The notes below the pieces were generated by a model, which saw only the letters and a list, made by a program, of their open reading frames with translations, did no database searches and had not been told where the DNA came from. Below are positions 18,901 through 27,528 of a stretch of DNA of 64,000 bases, one piece after another. The position numbers were made by a program, and so were the translations under genes. How positions within the stretch are numbered: the stretch's first letter is position 1; each line of letters starts with the position of its first letter. The DNA comes from Streptomyces sp. CNH099 (GTDB lineage: Bacteria > Actinomycetota > Actinomycetes > Streptomycetales > Streptomycetaceae), in the NCBI GenBank assembly GCA_000514715.1, contig AZWL01000007.1, forward strand, positions 186,001 through 250,000. The letters are read 5' to 3'.

Positions 18901-20300
18901 CGGCGGCGACCGGTACCGGAATCGGCGGGGGGCTCAGCGGCGGCCGGCTCGGCGGACGCGCTCGCCGCGTCGGCGGACGGCTCGCCCGCCGCCGCGGCGG
19001 CACGACGGGTCCGGCGGCGACCGGCGCCGGAGTCGGCGGACGACTCGACGGCGGCCTCGGTGGTGTCGGCGGCCGGGGCGGCGGGCTGCTCCTCGTCGGC
19101 GGCGCCCGCGGCGGGCTCGACGTGGGTGGGCTCGCCGGCGGGGGCCGTGACGCGGCGGGCCCGGCGACGCCGGGTGCCCGCGGCGGGCTCGGCGGCGGCC
19201 TCCGCACCGGCGGCGGGGGCGGCGGCCTCCGTCGCCTCCGCGTCCTCGGCGGTGGTCTTGCGGCGCCGTACGCGCCGGGTGCGCGGAGCCGTCTCCTCGT
19301 CGGGCGCCGGGGTCTCGGCGGGGGCGGCCGGGGCCGCCTCGCCGACGGGCTCGGCGGCGGCGGGCCGGGCGGCGGGCTCGGCGGCCGGTTCCACGGTCTC
19401 CGGGGTTCCCGCGCCGCGTACGACCCGGCGGCGCCTGCGGCCCTTCGGGGCGGCCTCGGCGTCCGGCTCCGGCCGGGGCTCCCCGGCGGGGCCGGTCACG
19501 GCCTCCGGCGCGGCCTCGGCGGCCGGCTGTGCGACGGGCTCCGGGGCCGGCTCGGCGGTCGGCTCCGGCGCCGCGGCCGGCGACGCCGGCTCGGTGCCGG
19601 GGGCCGGGGTGCCCGCCGTGCGGGTCACCCGGCGACGCCTGCGGCGGGTTCCGGACTCGGCGGAAGCGTCGGCGCCGTCGGCCTCTCGTTCGTTGTCGGC
19701 CACGGTCTGGGCTCCCTCGTCGGTGCTGTGGTGGTGGTCTGCGGTGGCGGCGGGCGGCCCGGTGTCCTGGGCCGCGGCGGGCTGCCGTACGGGCTCGGCG
19801 GCGGCCGCCTCCGCGGCGGCCGGGGCGGGAGCGGGGTCGGGCGCGGCGGGCTCGCCGGCCACGTACCCGGCGGGCTCGGCGGTCGTCTGCTCCGCGGTCG
19901 CCGGCTCGGGCTGCTCGCCCGCCGGCGCGGCGTCCGGGGCCGCCGGCTGCGGCGTCCCGGCGTCGCGCACGACCCGCCGCGGGCGCCTCGGCGGCGCCGC
20001 GCCCGGGCCGTCGCCGCCCCCGGCCTGCGCCTCGGCGGCAGCGTTCCCTGCCGCCTCTGCGTCTGCGCCTGCGTCTACGTCTGCGTCTGCGTCTGCGGAC
20101 TCGTTCGTGAGCGCCGACACCGGATCTCCGGCGATCGGCTCCGTCTCTCTCTGCGGTACCTCCCCCGCCGCCGGGTACCGGCGGCGGAAGGGCAGGCGGT
20201 CACTGGGGGTGTCGAGTGGTCCGCCGGTGGCGGCTACGGCATCGCCGGTGCTGCCCGCGGAAGGCGACTGCGCTTCCGAGGGCTCAATCGGTTCGAGCAT
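15936..20300 (-). CDS. rne: Ribonuclease E/G with very long disordered arms
   Basis: The 1454-aa protein has three parts. Residues 1 to about 755 are low-complexity Ala/Pro/Glu sequence studded with arginine patches of the form RRRRRVVRGAGTP or GRRRTRRAAAA. The catalytic RNase E/G core follows (about 757-1190): VPIITEAEFLARREAVERVMVV, an S1-like region with NVYLGKVQNVLPSMEAAFVDIG, the active-site Asp motifs in VVVDVNTGKF and IVIDFIDM, and the Zn-link cysteines CAHCSGRG. The last 260 residues include a KEAKEAKE stretch and an AKKATAKK-type histone-like tail. ATG at 20300 (MLEP) matches the streptomycete start; upstream codons are unlike the family. RNase E starts mRNA decay and scaffolds the degradosome through its disordered arms; both flanking arms are typical of actinobacteria, but this one is unusually long. 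Confidence 0.94.
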   Translation of the reverse strand: MLEPIEPSEAQSPSAGSTGDAVAATGGPLDTPSDRLPFRRRYPAAGEVPQRETEPIAGDPVSALTNESADADADVDAGADAEAAGNAAAEAQAGGGDGPGAAPPRRPRRVVRDAGTPQPAAPDAAPAGEQPEPATAEQTTAEPAGYVAGEPAAPDPAPAPAAAEAAAAEPVRQPAAAQDTGPPAATADHHHSTDEGAQTVADNEREADGADASAESGTRRRRRRVTRTAGTPAPGTEPASPAAAPEPTAEPAPEPVAQPAAEAAPEAVTGPAGEPRPEPDAEAAPKGRRRRRVVRGAGTPETVEPAAEPAARPAAAEPVGEAAPAAPAETPAPDEETAPRTRRVRRRKTTAEDAEATEAAAPAAGAEAAAEPAAGTRRRRARRVTAPAGEPTHVEPAAGAADEEQPAAPAADTTEAAVESSADSGAGRRRTRRAAAAAGEPSADAASASAEPAAAEPPADSGTGRRRTRRAAAAEPGATGAEAAGEQAAPADGAAEPAAGTRRRARKTAASAADTGPAAAEEAPAAGEFSDERTGQSAPGFGAAPLALFQAPVFTEPAFQTPQRAAAEAAVGPDEDDEADEVEDLADETGPAPEAEAEVGAEAAAEGETGDTEDQDDGEDRSRRRRRRGGRRRRRGEGAEDGDRDESAEGGAEDTRAATADADAEEAEADEGGDRGDRGKGGAPSAGSSTSSRRRRRRRRRTEGADGSEEAADDPERTVVKVREPRAKAEVGDEVQSIKGSTRLEAKKQRRREGREQGRRRVPIITEAEFLARREAVERVMVVRQQGDRTQIGVLEDNVLVEHYVNKEQSASYVGNVYLGKVQNVLPSMEAAFVDIGKGRNAVLYAGEVNFEALGLAHSPRRIEHALKSGQSVLVQVTKDPIGHKGARLTSQVSLPGRYLVYVPEGSMTGISRKLPDTERARLKTILKKIVPEDAGVIVRTAAEGASEDELRRDVERLQKQWEDIRKKAKNGSAPTLLYGEPDMTVRVVRDIFNEDFSKVVVEGAKAWDTIHGYVSHVAPDLVERLSKWTSDVDVFATYRIDEQLMKALDRKVWLPSGGSLVIDRTEAMVVVDVNTGKFTGQGGNLEETVTRNNLEAAEEIVRQLRLRDLGGIIVIDFIDMVLESNRDLVLRRLLECLGRDRTKHQVAEVTSLGLVQMTRKRVGQGLLESFSEPCAHCSGRGVIVHMDQATAAGSGGGKRKKKGKEGKEAKEAKEAKEGKEAREARDVREGGDAKAAAVPAGGPAEEPGVESVEAERPEAGEPAETTRPSRARRRVTRKAMSPGGSPKAAEPVDAGPAGTDAGAETAPAVAAEPEPAVAPASVDAVEPAPAPEPVAAEALDAGAAGAASGAEAEADDKPRARKKTAAKRASAKKATAKKAAAEKTAKTAAKKSTAKTAPKTAAKSTAGKTAKTAKTATKTTAKTTAKKAVKKAVKKTAAAEQDSPRSVSVTTED

Positions 20301-20522
20301 GCGGGCGGTTCTCCCGTCACGCCCCCGGGCGCCACCCCCCGTACGGCGGCGGCGCCCGTGCCGTGCACAGGGCCACCGCCCGGGACGTATGCGCCGCGCG
20401 AGGGCTCTTGTCTCGCTCGCCGGGCCCGCCTCCTCAGGCGGACCGGCGAAAGTCTGCTGGTCCATGCGCCTGCCGGGCCCGGGGTGGCTCCCTCGTCCAC
20501 CGGCGGCGCTTCGACACCGTCC

Positions 20523-21305
20523 CTACCCGGTGCCGTCCCCTGCCGTGGGCGGGGTTCCGCTCGCGGCCTGCGGTGTGGCGGCGAGGGCCTTGGCATCGTC
20601 GCGGTCCGGCGCAAGCGGATCGGTCACCGTGCCGGTCTCCGCGTCGAGCGGCCCCTGCGCCAGCCTGGTCACCGCTGCCGGGACCGGCGGCGCCAGGTCA
20701 GCCGCGACTCGCAGGCCGGACAGGACGTCGTCGGGTCGTACGGCAGGTGTCAGGTGCCGCACTACCAGGCGCAGTATCGCACAAGGACCCGCCTGCGGCC
20801 TATCGCCCCCGCTCGGGAGCACGTCGAGCGCGGCCACCGCGCCGCGCGTGTCGAAGGTCCTCATCCCCTTCTTCGTCTGCCGTTCGACCTCGACTTCCGC
20901 CTCGGCGAGGAAGGCGCGGACCGCCTCCTCGGCCGTGGCGTGCGGCACGCCGTCGAGCCGCAGCTCCCACACCGACGCCGCCAGCCGGTCGGCGAGCCCG
21001 GGAGCGCGGGCCTCGACGGCGTCGACGACGTCGAGTCCGGCGGGCAGGGACGCGTCGAGCAGCGCGCGCAGCGGCTCCGGGTCGCGGGCCTCGGTGAGCG
21101 CGATCTCCAGGTACTCGGCCTCGCTCGCGGTGCCCGTAGGTGCGGCGTTCGCGTACGAGACCTTGGGGTGCGGGGTGAAGCCGGCGGAGTACGCCATGGG
21201 CACCTCGGCCCGGCGCAGCGCCCGCTCGAACGCGCGCTGGAAGTCGCGGTGGCTGTTGAACCGGAGGCGGCCGCGCTTGGTGTAGCGGAGTCGGATGCGC
21301 TGCAC
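20523..21305 (-). CDS. TIGR03936 / DUF2344 radical-SAM-linked protein
   Basis: The 260-aa protein matches DUF2344: it starts MQRIRLRYTKRGRLRFNSH with RDFQRAFERALRRAE and FTPHPKVSYA. The function is unknown. In many bacteria this domain is encoded next to, or fused with, a TIGR03960 radical-SAM enzyme. Here that enzyme lies 4.2 kb upstream on the same strand with four minus-strand genes and one plus-strand gene between. The C-terminal 50 residues are variable. rne follows after 222 bp. Confidence 0.9.
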   Translation of the reverse strand: MQRIRLRYTKRGRLRFNSHRDFQRAFERALRRAEVPMAYSAGFTPHPKVSYANAAPTGTASEAEYLEIALTEARDPEPLRALLDASLPAGLDVVDAVEARAPGLADRLAASVWELRLDGVPHATAEEAVRAFLAEAEVEVERQTKKGMRTFDTRGAVAALDVLPSGGDRPQAGPCAILRLVVRHLTPAVRPDDVLSGLRVAADLAPPVPAAVTRLAQGPLDAETGTVTDPLAPDRDDAKALAATPQAASGTPPTAGDGTG

Positions 21306-21494
21306 CGGCGGTGCGGGCGGCGGGCCTTCGGGCTGTCGCTTGCCCAGGGTCGTTCAGTCCTTCGTTCGTGAGCTTGTCCTGGCACCAGGGTACGTGTCCG
21401 CCTCTCCGGCGGATCCGCTCCGTCGGCCTCCCGGGCCGGGCCCGGCACTTCCGCGCGCCGCCGCGTGGGCCGTCCGGGTGGGCGGGGGCGGCGG

Positions 21495-22853
21495 TCAGCG
21501 GTGCCGGCCGCCCGGCGGCGGCTCGTGCTTGGCCAGGTCCACGATGGGCACCGGGGCGTCCACCGACAGCGCCTGCGCCAGCGGGTCGGGGGCGCGGAGC
21601 GCCGCGTCGGGGGCCGGTTCGCCGCGGCCGCCGAAGAGGGCCGCGCGCAGCTCCATGCGGGTGCGGCGGGCCGTGGCGCGGGCGGCGGCGACGGCGTCCC
21701 GCGCGGTGCGCCAGGCGTCGCGGACGGCGCGGCCCGCGGGGCGGGCGGTGGCGTTCCAGATCCAGCGGGTGCAGCGCCCGGCGGCGGTCCAGGCGGGGGC
21801 GAGGACGTGCCGCCAGAGGAGGGCGAGCGGCGCGAAGAGCGCGGAGAGCATCCGGCTCACGACGGTCACGAGCCCGCGGACCAGCCAGGCGACGCCCAGC
21901 GCGAGCGGCTTCAGGACGTACGCGTAGATCAGGGACGCCGGCGCCGCGACCAGCCACCGCCAGCCCCACGCCGCTCCCGCGCCCAGGGCCCGCAGCAGCC
22001 GCAGCGCACCCCGGCCGGCCGGCGCCAGCACGTGCCCGTACGCCCACGCCCCCGGCGCGGCGACGCCCCACCGCCACAGCCACGCCGCCCCCGCCGCCGT
22101 GCCGCGCGCCGCGGCGGCGACGCCGCGGCCGGCCCGGCGCAGCGTCCACACCGCGCCGTGCCCGACGGGCGTCAGCACCCGGCGGTACGTCCACGTCAGC
22201 GGCGCCACGACGCACGTGTACGCCAGCCACCTGCCGCCCGCGCCGGTGGCCCGCGCACCCGCGGCGGCGAGCCGCACCGCGGTGCGGCAGAGCCGGGTCA
22301 CGGCGGTGCCGGCGGGGCGCAGGACGTAGCGGTGGGCGGCGGCCGCGGGGGCGGCGACCAGCACGCGCAGCGCCCGGCGCAGGCCGTGGCCGAAGGGGGT
22401 CAGGACGTGCGCGTACAGCCAGGAGGCCGGGGCCGCGACCAGCCACCGCCACCCCCACACCACGGGCGCGACGACGACCCACCGCAGCAGCCACGCCAGC
22501 GCCGTGCCCGCGGCCCGCAGCAGCCGCACCGCGCCCCGGCCCGCGGGCGCCAGCACCTGCCGGTACAGCCGTCGCGCGGGGTCGGCCAGCAGCCGCTCCC
22601 CCAGCCACGCCAGCACCCCGCCGAGCCCCTTCGCGGCGGCGACGAGCAGGTCCCACAGGGCCCGCACCGGCACCACGAGGACGAGCACCGCCCACCGGAC
22701 CGGCGCCGCGAGACAGCCGCCGCCGTACCCGTCCGCCGCCGGGCCCCCGTGGTCCGTGAACCGGCCGCCGCCGTCCCGCCCCGCGCGCCGCTCCGCATCC
22801 CGCTCCCCGTCCCGCTCCGGACTCCGTTCCCACTCCTGGGCCACGGTCCTCAT
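21495..22853 (-). CDS. Membrane repeat protein with seven YxxVLxP units
   Basis: The 452-aa protein is not one I can assign to a known family. After a 45-residue charged N-terminus and a hydrophobic region (50-90), it contains repeats beginning YRQVLAP (residue 97), YAHVLTP (147), RYVLRP (175), YRRVLTP (223), YGHVLAP (272), YAYVLKP (310) and WRHVLAP (347). Each is followed by a Gly turn, an Arg/Leu-rich amphipathic segment and, in several units, a WRWLVAAP hydrophobic patch. The spacing varies from about 30 to 50 residues. The end (380-452) is charged and soluble-looking. It looks like a multi-helix membrane or membrane-associated protein. ATG at 22853 is used; a GTG three codons in (22844) is possible. 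Confidence 0.75.
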   Translation of the reverse strand: MRTVAQEWERSPERDGERDAERRAGRDGGGRFTDHGGPAADGYGGGCLAAPVRWAVLVLVVPVRALWDLLVAAAKGLGGVLAWLGERLLADPARRLYRQVLAPAGRGAVRLLRAAGTALAWLLRWVVVAPVVWGWRWLVAAPASWLYAHVLTPFGHGLRRALRVLVAAPAAAAHRYVLRPAGTAVTRLCRTAVRLAAAGARATGAGGRWLAYTCVVAPLTWTYRRVLTPVGHGAVWTLRRAGRGVAAAARGTAAGAAWLWRWGVAAPGAWAYGHVLAPAGRGALRLLRALGAGAAWGWRWLVAAPASLIYAYVLKPLALGVAWLVRGLVTVVSRMLSALFAPLALLWRHVLAPAWTAAGRCTRWIWNATARPAGRAVRDAWRTARDAVAAARATARRTRMELRAALFGGRGEPAPDAALRAPDPLAQALSVDAPVPIVDLAKHEPPPGGRHR

Positions 22854-22916
22854 CCCCCTCGCCCGTACGGCGGCCCGGCCCCGTCCGGCCCGGACGGGCT
22901 CCCGGCGCCGCCGAAG

Positions 22917-23471
22917 CTACGCCTGCCCCGCCCCCGTGGGGACCCAGTACCGCAACTTCAGGCCCCGCCGGTCCTCGAAGACGCCGCCGTTGGCCTCGAT
23001 GACCTTCCGCGACCCCGCGTTGTCGTGGTCGCAGGTCACCAGTACCTCCGCCAGCCCCAGGTTCCGGGCCACGGGCAGCGCGCCGCGCAGCATGGCGGTG
23101 GCGTGGCCGCACCGCCGGGCGGTCGGCCGCACGTCGTAACCGATATGCCCGCCCTGCTCGCGGAGCCAACCCGTGAGCGAGTGCCGGATGGCGATCCGGC
23201 CCAGATAGGTGTCCCCGTCCACGTACCAGAGCGTGGTGCAGTGCACCCGGCCCGGGCGGATCATCGGGATCGTCTCGTCGGCCTCGGCGCGCAGCCCCGC
23301 GACGTACGACGCGAAGACCGCGGGGTCGTGCCAGCGCCGGCGCCAGCGCCGGAGGTCCTGGCCGATGGACGTGTCGTCGCCGACCGCGCCCCTTCCCTCG
23401 GCCTCGAACTCCTTCATGGCGTCGGCGAAGGAGGCGCGAAATCGAACGTGGGGGGTGGTCAGTTGCGGCAT
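22917..23471 (-). CDS. GNAT-family N-acetyltransferase
   Basis: The 184-aa protein has the GNAT core: a Trp-rich acceptor side, IGYDVRPTARRCGHATAML (acetyl-CoA binding motif with the R/Q-x-x-G-x-A/G pattern) and the later VTCDHDNAGSRKVIEANGG motif typical of amino-acid- or protein-directed GNATs. ATG at 23471 (MPQLTTP) was preferred over one at 23507. Substrate unknown. It is divergent from the secreted-protein gene at 23647. Confidence 0.88.
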   Translation of the reverse strand: MPQLTTPHVRFRASFADAMKEFEAEGRGAVGDDTSIGQDLRRWRRRWHDPAVFASYVAGLRAEADETIPMIRPGRVHCTTLWYVDGDTYLGRIAIRHSLTGWLREQGGHIGYDVRPTARRCGHATAMLRGALPVARNLGLAEVLVTCDHDNAGSRKVIEANGGVFEDRRGLKLRYWVPTGAGQA

Positions 23472-23646
23472 CGGGCCATGCTTACGGGCCGTGCGGCGCC
23501 CCGGCAACCGGATAAGCGGAGGTCACAGCGTATTCACAAAACAGCCGGGGCGAATGCGCAGAGTGAGGCACACGGGAGAATTTCCGGGAATCGCTGGGTT
23601 TATGGAAGCATACCCGGGAAAGTGTCGTTTCTCACTGGTGGTGACC

Positions 23647-24108
23647 ATGGGCCAGCACGCCTCCCGATACCCGACCCGTACGCACCGCGCCCTGCTGCGC
23701 GCCGGCCTCATCGCGGCGGCGGCCGGCTCCGCGCTCGCGGCCGGCGGAGCCGCCGGGGCGGCCGCGGCACCCGCGGACGACACCCCGGTCGGCGCGCTCG
23801 ACCGGCTCGGCGAGCTGAACGTCGGCAAGGCCAACAAGATCGAGACCGACCAGATCGCGGCCGCCCTGGGCGGCGTCGCCCAGGGCCTGGACACGACCAG
23901 GCAGACGGCCCTCGGCCCGCTGACCGACATCCCGCTCAACCCGCTGGCCAAGACCGGCTCGGACCCGCTGGACAACGCGGTCAGCACGGCCCCCGGCGAG
24001 AACGGCACGCCGCTGAGCACGGCCGCGATCACCGGCCCGCTGGCCGAGGGCGCGTCGCTGTCGGGGCTGCCGGCGGTCGGCCCGTACGTGGGCCGCCTCG
24101 TCAGCTGA
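23647..24108 (+). CDS. Small secreted Ala/Gly/Leu-rich protein
   Basis: The 153-aa protein has a Sec signal peptide: basic start (RYPTRTHRALLR), a hydrophobic Ala-rich core and a likely cut after AGAAAA near residue 40. The mature part is about 110 residues, Cys-free, with repeated small-residue/Leu turns (GALDRLGELNVGKANK, PLTDIPLNPLAK). No family is recognised. ATG at 23647 has GGTGG 6 bases upstream; GTG at 23641 is an alternative. It neighbours two further small secreted genes, one a rodlin, so a surface role is plausible but inferred. Confidence 0.78.
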   Translation: MGQHASRYPTRTHRALLRAGLIAAAAGSALAAGGAAGAAAAPADDTPVGALDRLGELNVGKANKIETDQIAAALGGVAQGLDTTRQTALGPLTDIPLNPLAKTGSDPLDNAVSTAPGENGTPLSTAAITGPLAEGASLSGLPAVGPYVGRLVS

Positions 24109-24132
24109 GCGCAGCCCTCCCGGCAGCACCGG

Positions 24133-24169
24133 GAAGACGGCCCGCGGATGCGCTCCGCGGGCCGTCTTC
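24133..24169 (+). terminator. Terminator after the secreted-protein gene
   Basis: A perfect 16-bp stem (24133-24148 with 24154-24169) closes a 5-base loop 25 bases after the stop codon. Confidence 0.8.
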
Positions 24170-24218
24170 GTACGCCCTGGGCCGGGACCCGGGTACGGGT
24201 CCCGCGTACGCGCAAGGG

Positions 24219-24257
24219 CCCGGCCCGGGGCGAGCATGCGACTCGCCCCGGGCCGGG
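24219..24257 (-). terminator. Terminator after the rodlin gene
   Basis: A perfect 16-bp stem (24219-24234 with 24242-24257) encloses a 7-base loop about 30 bases beyond the rodlin stop on the minus strand. Confidence 0.8.
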
Positions 24258-24285
24258 TACCGGGATTCCCCGTGTGGTACGGGAC

Positions 24286-24705
24286 TCAGCCGGCGTTGTT
24301 GCCCGCGCCGTTGCCCGAGAGGATCGGGAAGTCCTCCAGCAGGTGGGACAGCGGGGCGTCGCCCTGGTCCGCGCTGGAGTTCTTGGCGCAGGTCTGGTTC
24401 TGGTTCTGGGCCAGGACCTCGTCCACGCCGACGTTGACCAGGTTGACGATCGGAACGAGCTGCTTCGCGTTCTTCGCGACCTGCGGCAGCGCGATGCAGG
24501 GCTCGTTGAGCGAGCCGTTGACCAGGCTCATGTTCGGGCTCATGTAGCCGCCGGTCTTGGTGTTGCCGTAGGCGATCTCCGAGCCGTTGCCGTTGGCGTA
24601 CGGGCCGTCGCCACTGTCGTCGGCGGCCAGCGCCTGCGGGGCGGCCAGCGCCGAGGCGCCCACCAGGGTGGCGGCAACGGCCGCGGTCTTCAGGTACTTC
24701 CTCAT
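24286..24705 (-). CDS. rdl: Rodlin (surface rodlet protein)
   Basis: The 139-aa protein has a Sec signal peptide (MRKYLKTAAVAATLVGASA, cut after APQALA) and the rodlin pattern: ANGNGSE-AYGN, MSPNMSLVNGSLNEPC, LVPIVN-NVGVDE, a second Cys in QTC, and LSHLLEDFPILSGNGAG at the end. Rodlins order chaplin filaments into rodlets on aerial hyphae and spores. In the genomes I remember, rodlins come as a pair beside chaplin genes; here a single one lies without a chaplin gene in view. ATG at 24705 was chosen because the signal peptide starts there. Expression is probably tied to aerial growth. Confidence 0.9.
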   Translation of the reverse strand: MRKYLKTAAVAATLVGASALAAPQALAADDSGDGPYANGNGSEIAYGNTKTGGYMSPNMSLVNGSLNEPCIALPQVAKNAKQLVPIVNLVNVGVDEVLAQNQNQTCAKNSSADQGDAPLSHLLEDFPILSGNGAGNNAG

Positions 24706-24755
24706 GTTTCTCTTTTCCTTTTCCACCTGAGGGAACAACGATGCGGGCACGCTGT

Positions 24756-24784
24756 ACAACTCCGCACCCCTTGAGTGAGTTATC
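24756..24784 (-). promoter_or_regulatory. Possible BldN-type promoter of the rodlin gene
   Basis: On the minus strand GATAAC (24779-24784) is followed by 17 bases and AGTTGT (24756-24761), resembling the sigma-BldN promoter consensus as I recall it (CGTAAC, CGTTGA). It would place the start about 45 bases before the rodlin ATG. The match is partial, four of six bases in each element. Confidence 0.3.
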
Positions 24785-24835
24785 CGGAATCGCCCGTTCG
24801 GACGATCGGATTGTGTCCGGAGCGAAACCGACCGC

Positions 24836-25147
24836 TCAGGAGCCGCCGCGCGGCTCCGCGCCGGCGGGCGCCAGGATCTGCGGTGGCAGGGCGCCCTGGA
24901 TGACCTGGTGTGCCGTTGCGTCGACCGGCCGGGTCAGCTTGCGGACCACCGGCCCGTTGACCGGCAGGCTGTGCTGCACCAGTTCGGTCGCGGGCTGGTT
25001 GACCAGACCCTCCACGGCCTGTGCGGCCGCGGCGTCCAGACTCAGGTCCGGGCTGGTGAGTCCGGGATCGATGGCGCCCGCCGGGCCGGCAGTGCCCAGT
25101 GCCAGGGCGGCACCGCACACGACCACGGCAGACTTGACGTACTTCAC
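24836..25147 (-). CDS. Small secreted protein upstream of the rodlin gene
   Basis: The 103-aa protein has a clear signal peptide (MKYVKSAVVVCGAALALG, cut after AGPAGA near residue 25) and a mature part of about 78 residues without cysteine: LDAAAAQAVEGLVNQPAT, then VNGPVVRKLTRP and a Pro/Ala/Gly-rich end. The KYVKSA/KYLKTA style of its N-terminus resembles that of the adjacent rodlin. No family is recognised. It lies 130 bp upstream of the rodlin on the same strand. Confidence 0.75.
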   Translation of the reverse strand: MKYVKSAVVVCGAALALGTAGPAGAIDPGLTSPDLSLDAAAAQAVEGLVNQPATELVQHSLPVNGPVVRKLTRPVDATAHQVIQGALPPQILAPAGAEPRGGS

Positions 25148-25470
25148 TTGGCATCCTTTCCGCCACGGAGCCTTCGGAGCGTTTCCTTGCCGTCAGAGCG
25201 ACGGCCGTTCTCCCGAAGCCCCACCTTCGTTATTCGAAACGAGGGCAGCGCGGTGACGACACGGCACGCGGAATAATCGCGTACAAGTCCCCCGTACGGA
25301 GCAATGGTGCGATTGTCGGCGGAATAGAGAAAGGCGTCCCGGGAATGCCATGAAATGCCGTCGGGCGGCGGGCACGGCAAAGCCCCGGACCGGTGTACCG
25401 GCCCGGGGCTGCGTTGACTTCTCGTCCACCCGTGCGGGTGGTCACGGCCGGTCCGCGGACCGGCCGGGCG
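25148..25470. other. Intergenic region between secreted gene and radical SAM gene
   Basis: The 323-bp gap holds the upstream region of the 103-aa secreted-protein gene and, at 25381-25410, the hairpin that ends the TIGR03960 gene. It is locally more A+T-rich (about 25200-25380) than its surroundings. No further gene is supported. Confidence 0.5.
25381..25410 (-). terminator. Terminator after TIGR03960 radical SAM gene
   Basis: A 13-bp stem with one mismatch (AGCCCCGGACCGG against CCGGCCCGGGGCT) and a 4-base loop. Read on the minus strand the stem is followed by TTTG, giving a short T tract. Confidence 0.75.
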
Positions 25471-27438
<1,968 letters not shown>

Positions 27439-27528
27439 CGGGAAGGCTGTCCTCGGCGGTCCTGTGATACGTACGCGGGTGACCATCCAGCGTAGCGCGC
27501 GCCCCGCCCGGGGCCCTCTTCGCGCTGC

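Noticed and set aside
15423-21371. Very long plus-strand open frame (about 1980 codons) opposite rne
   Set aside because: It is a shadow of the G+C-rich, repetitive rne gene; its product is Gly/Leu/Arg low-complexity, and no family motif or start site is seen.
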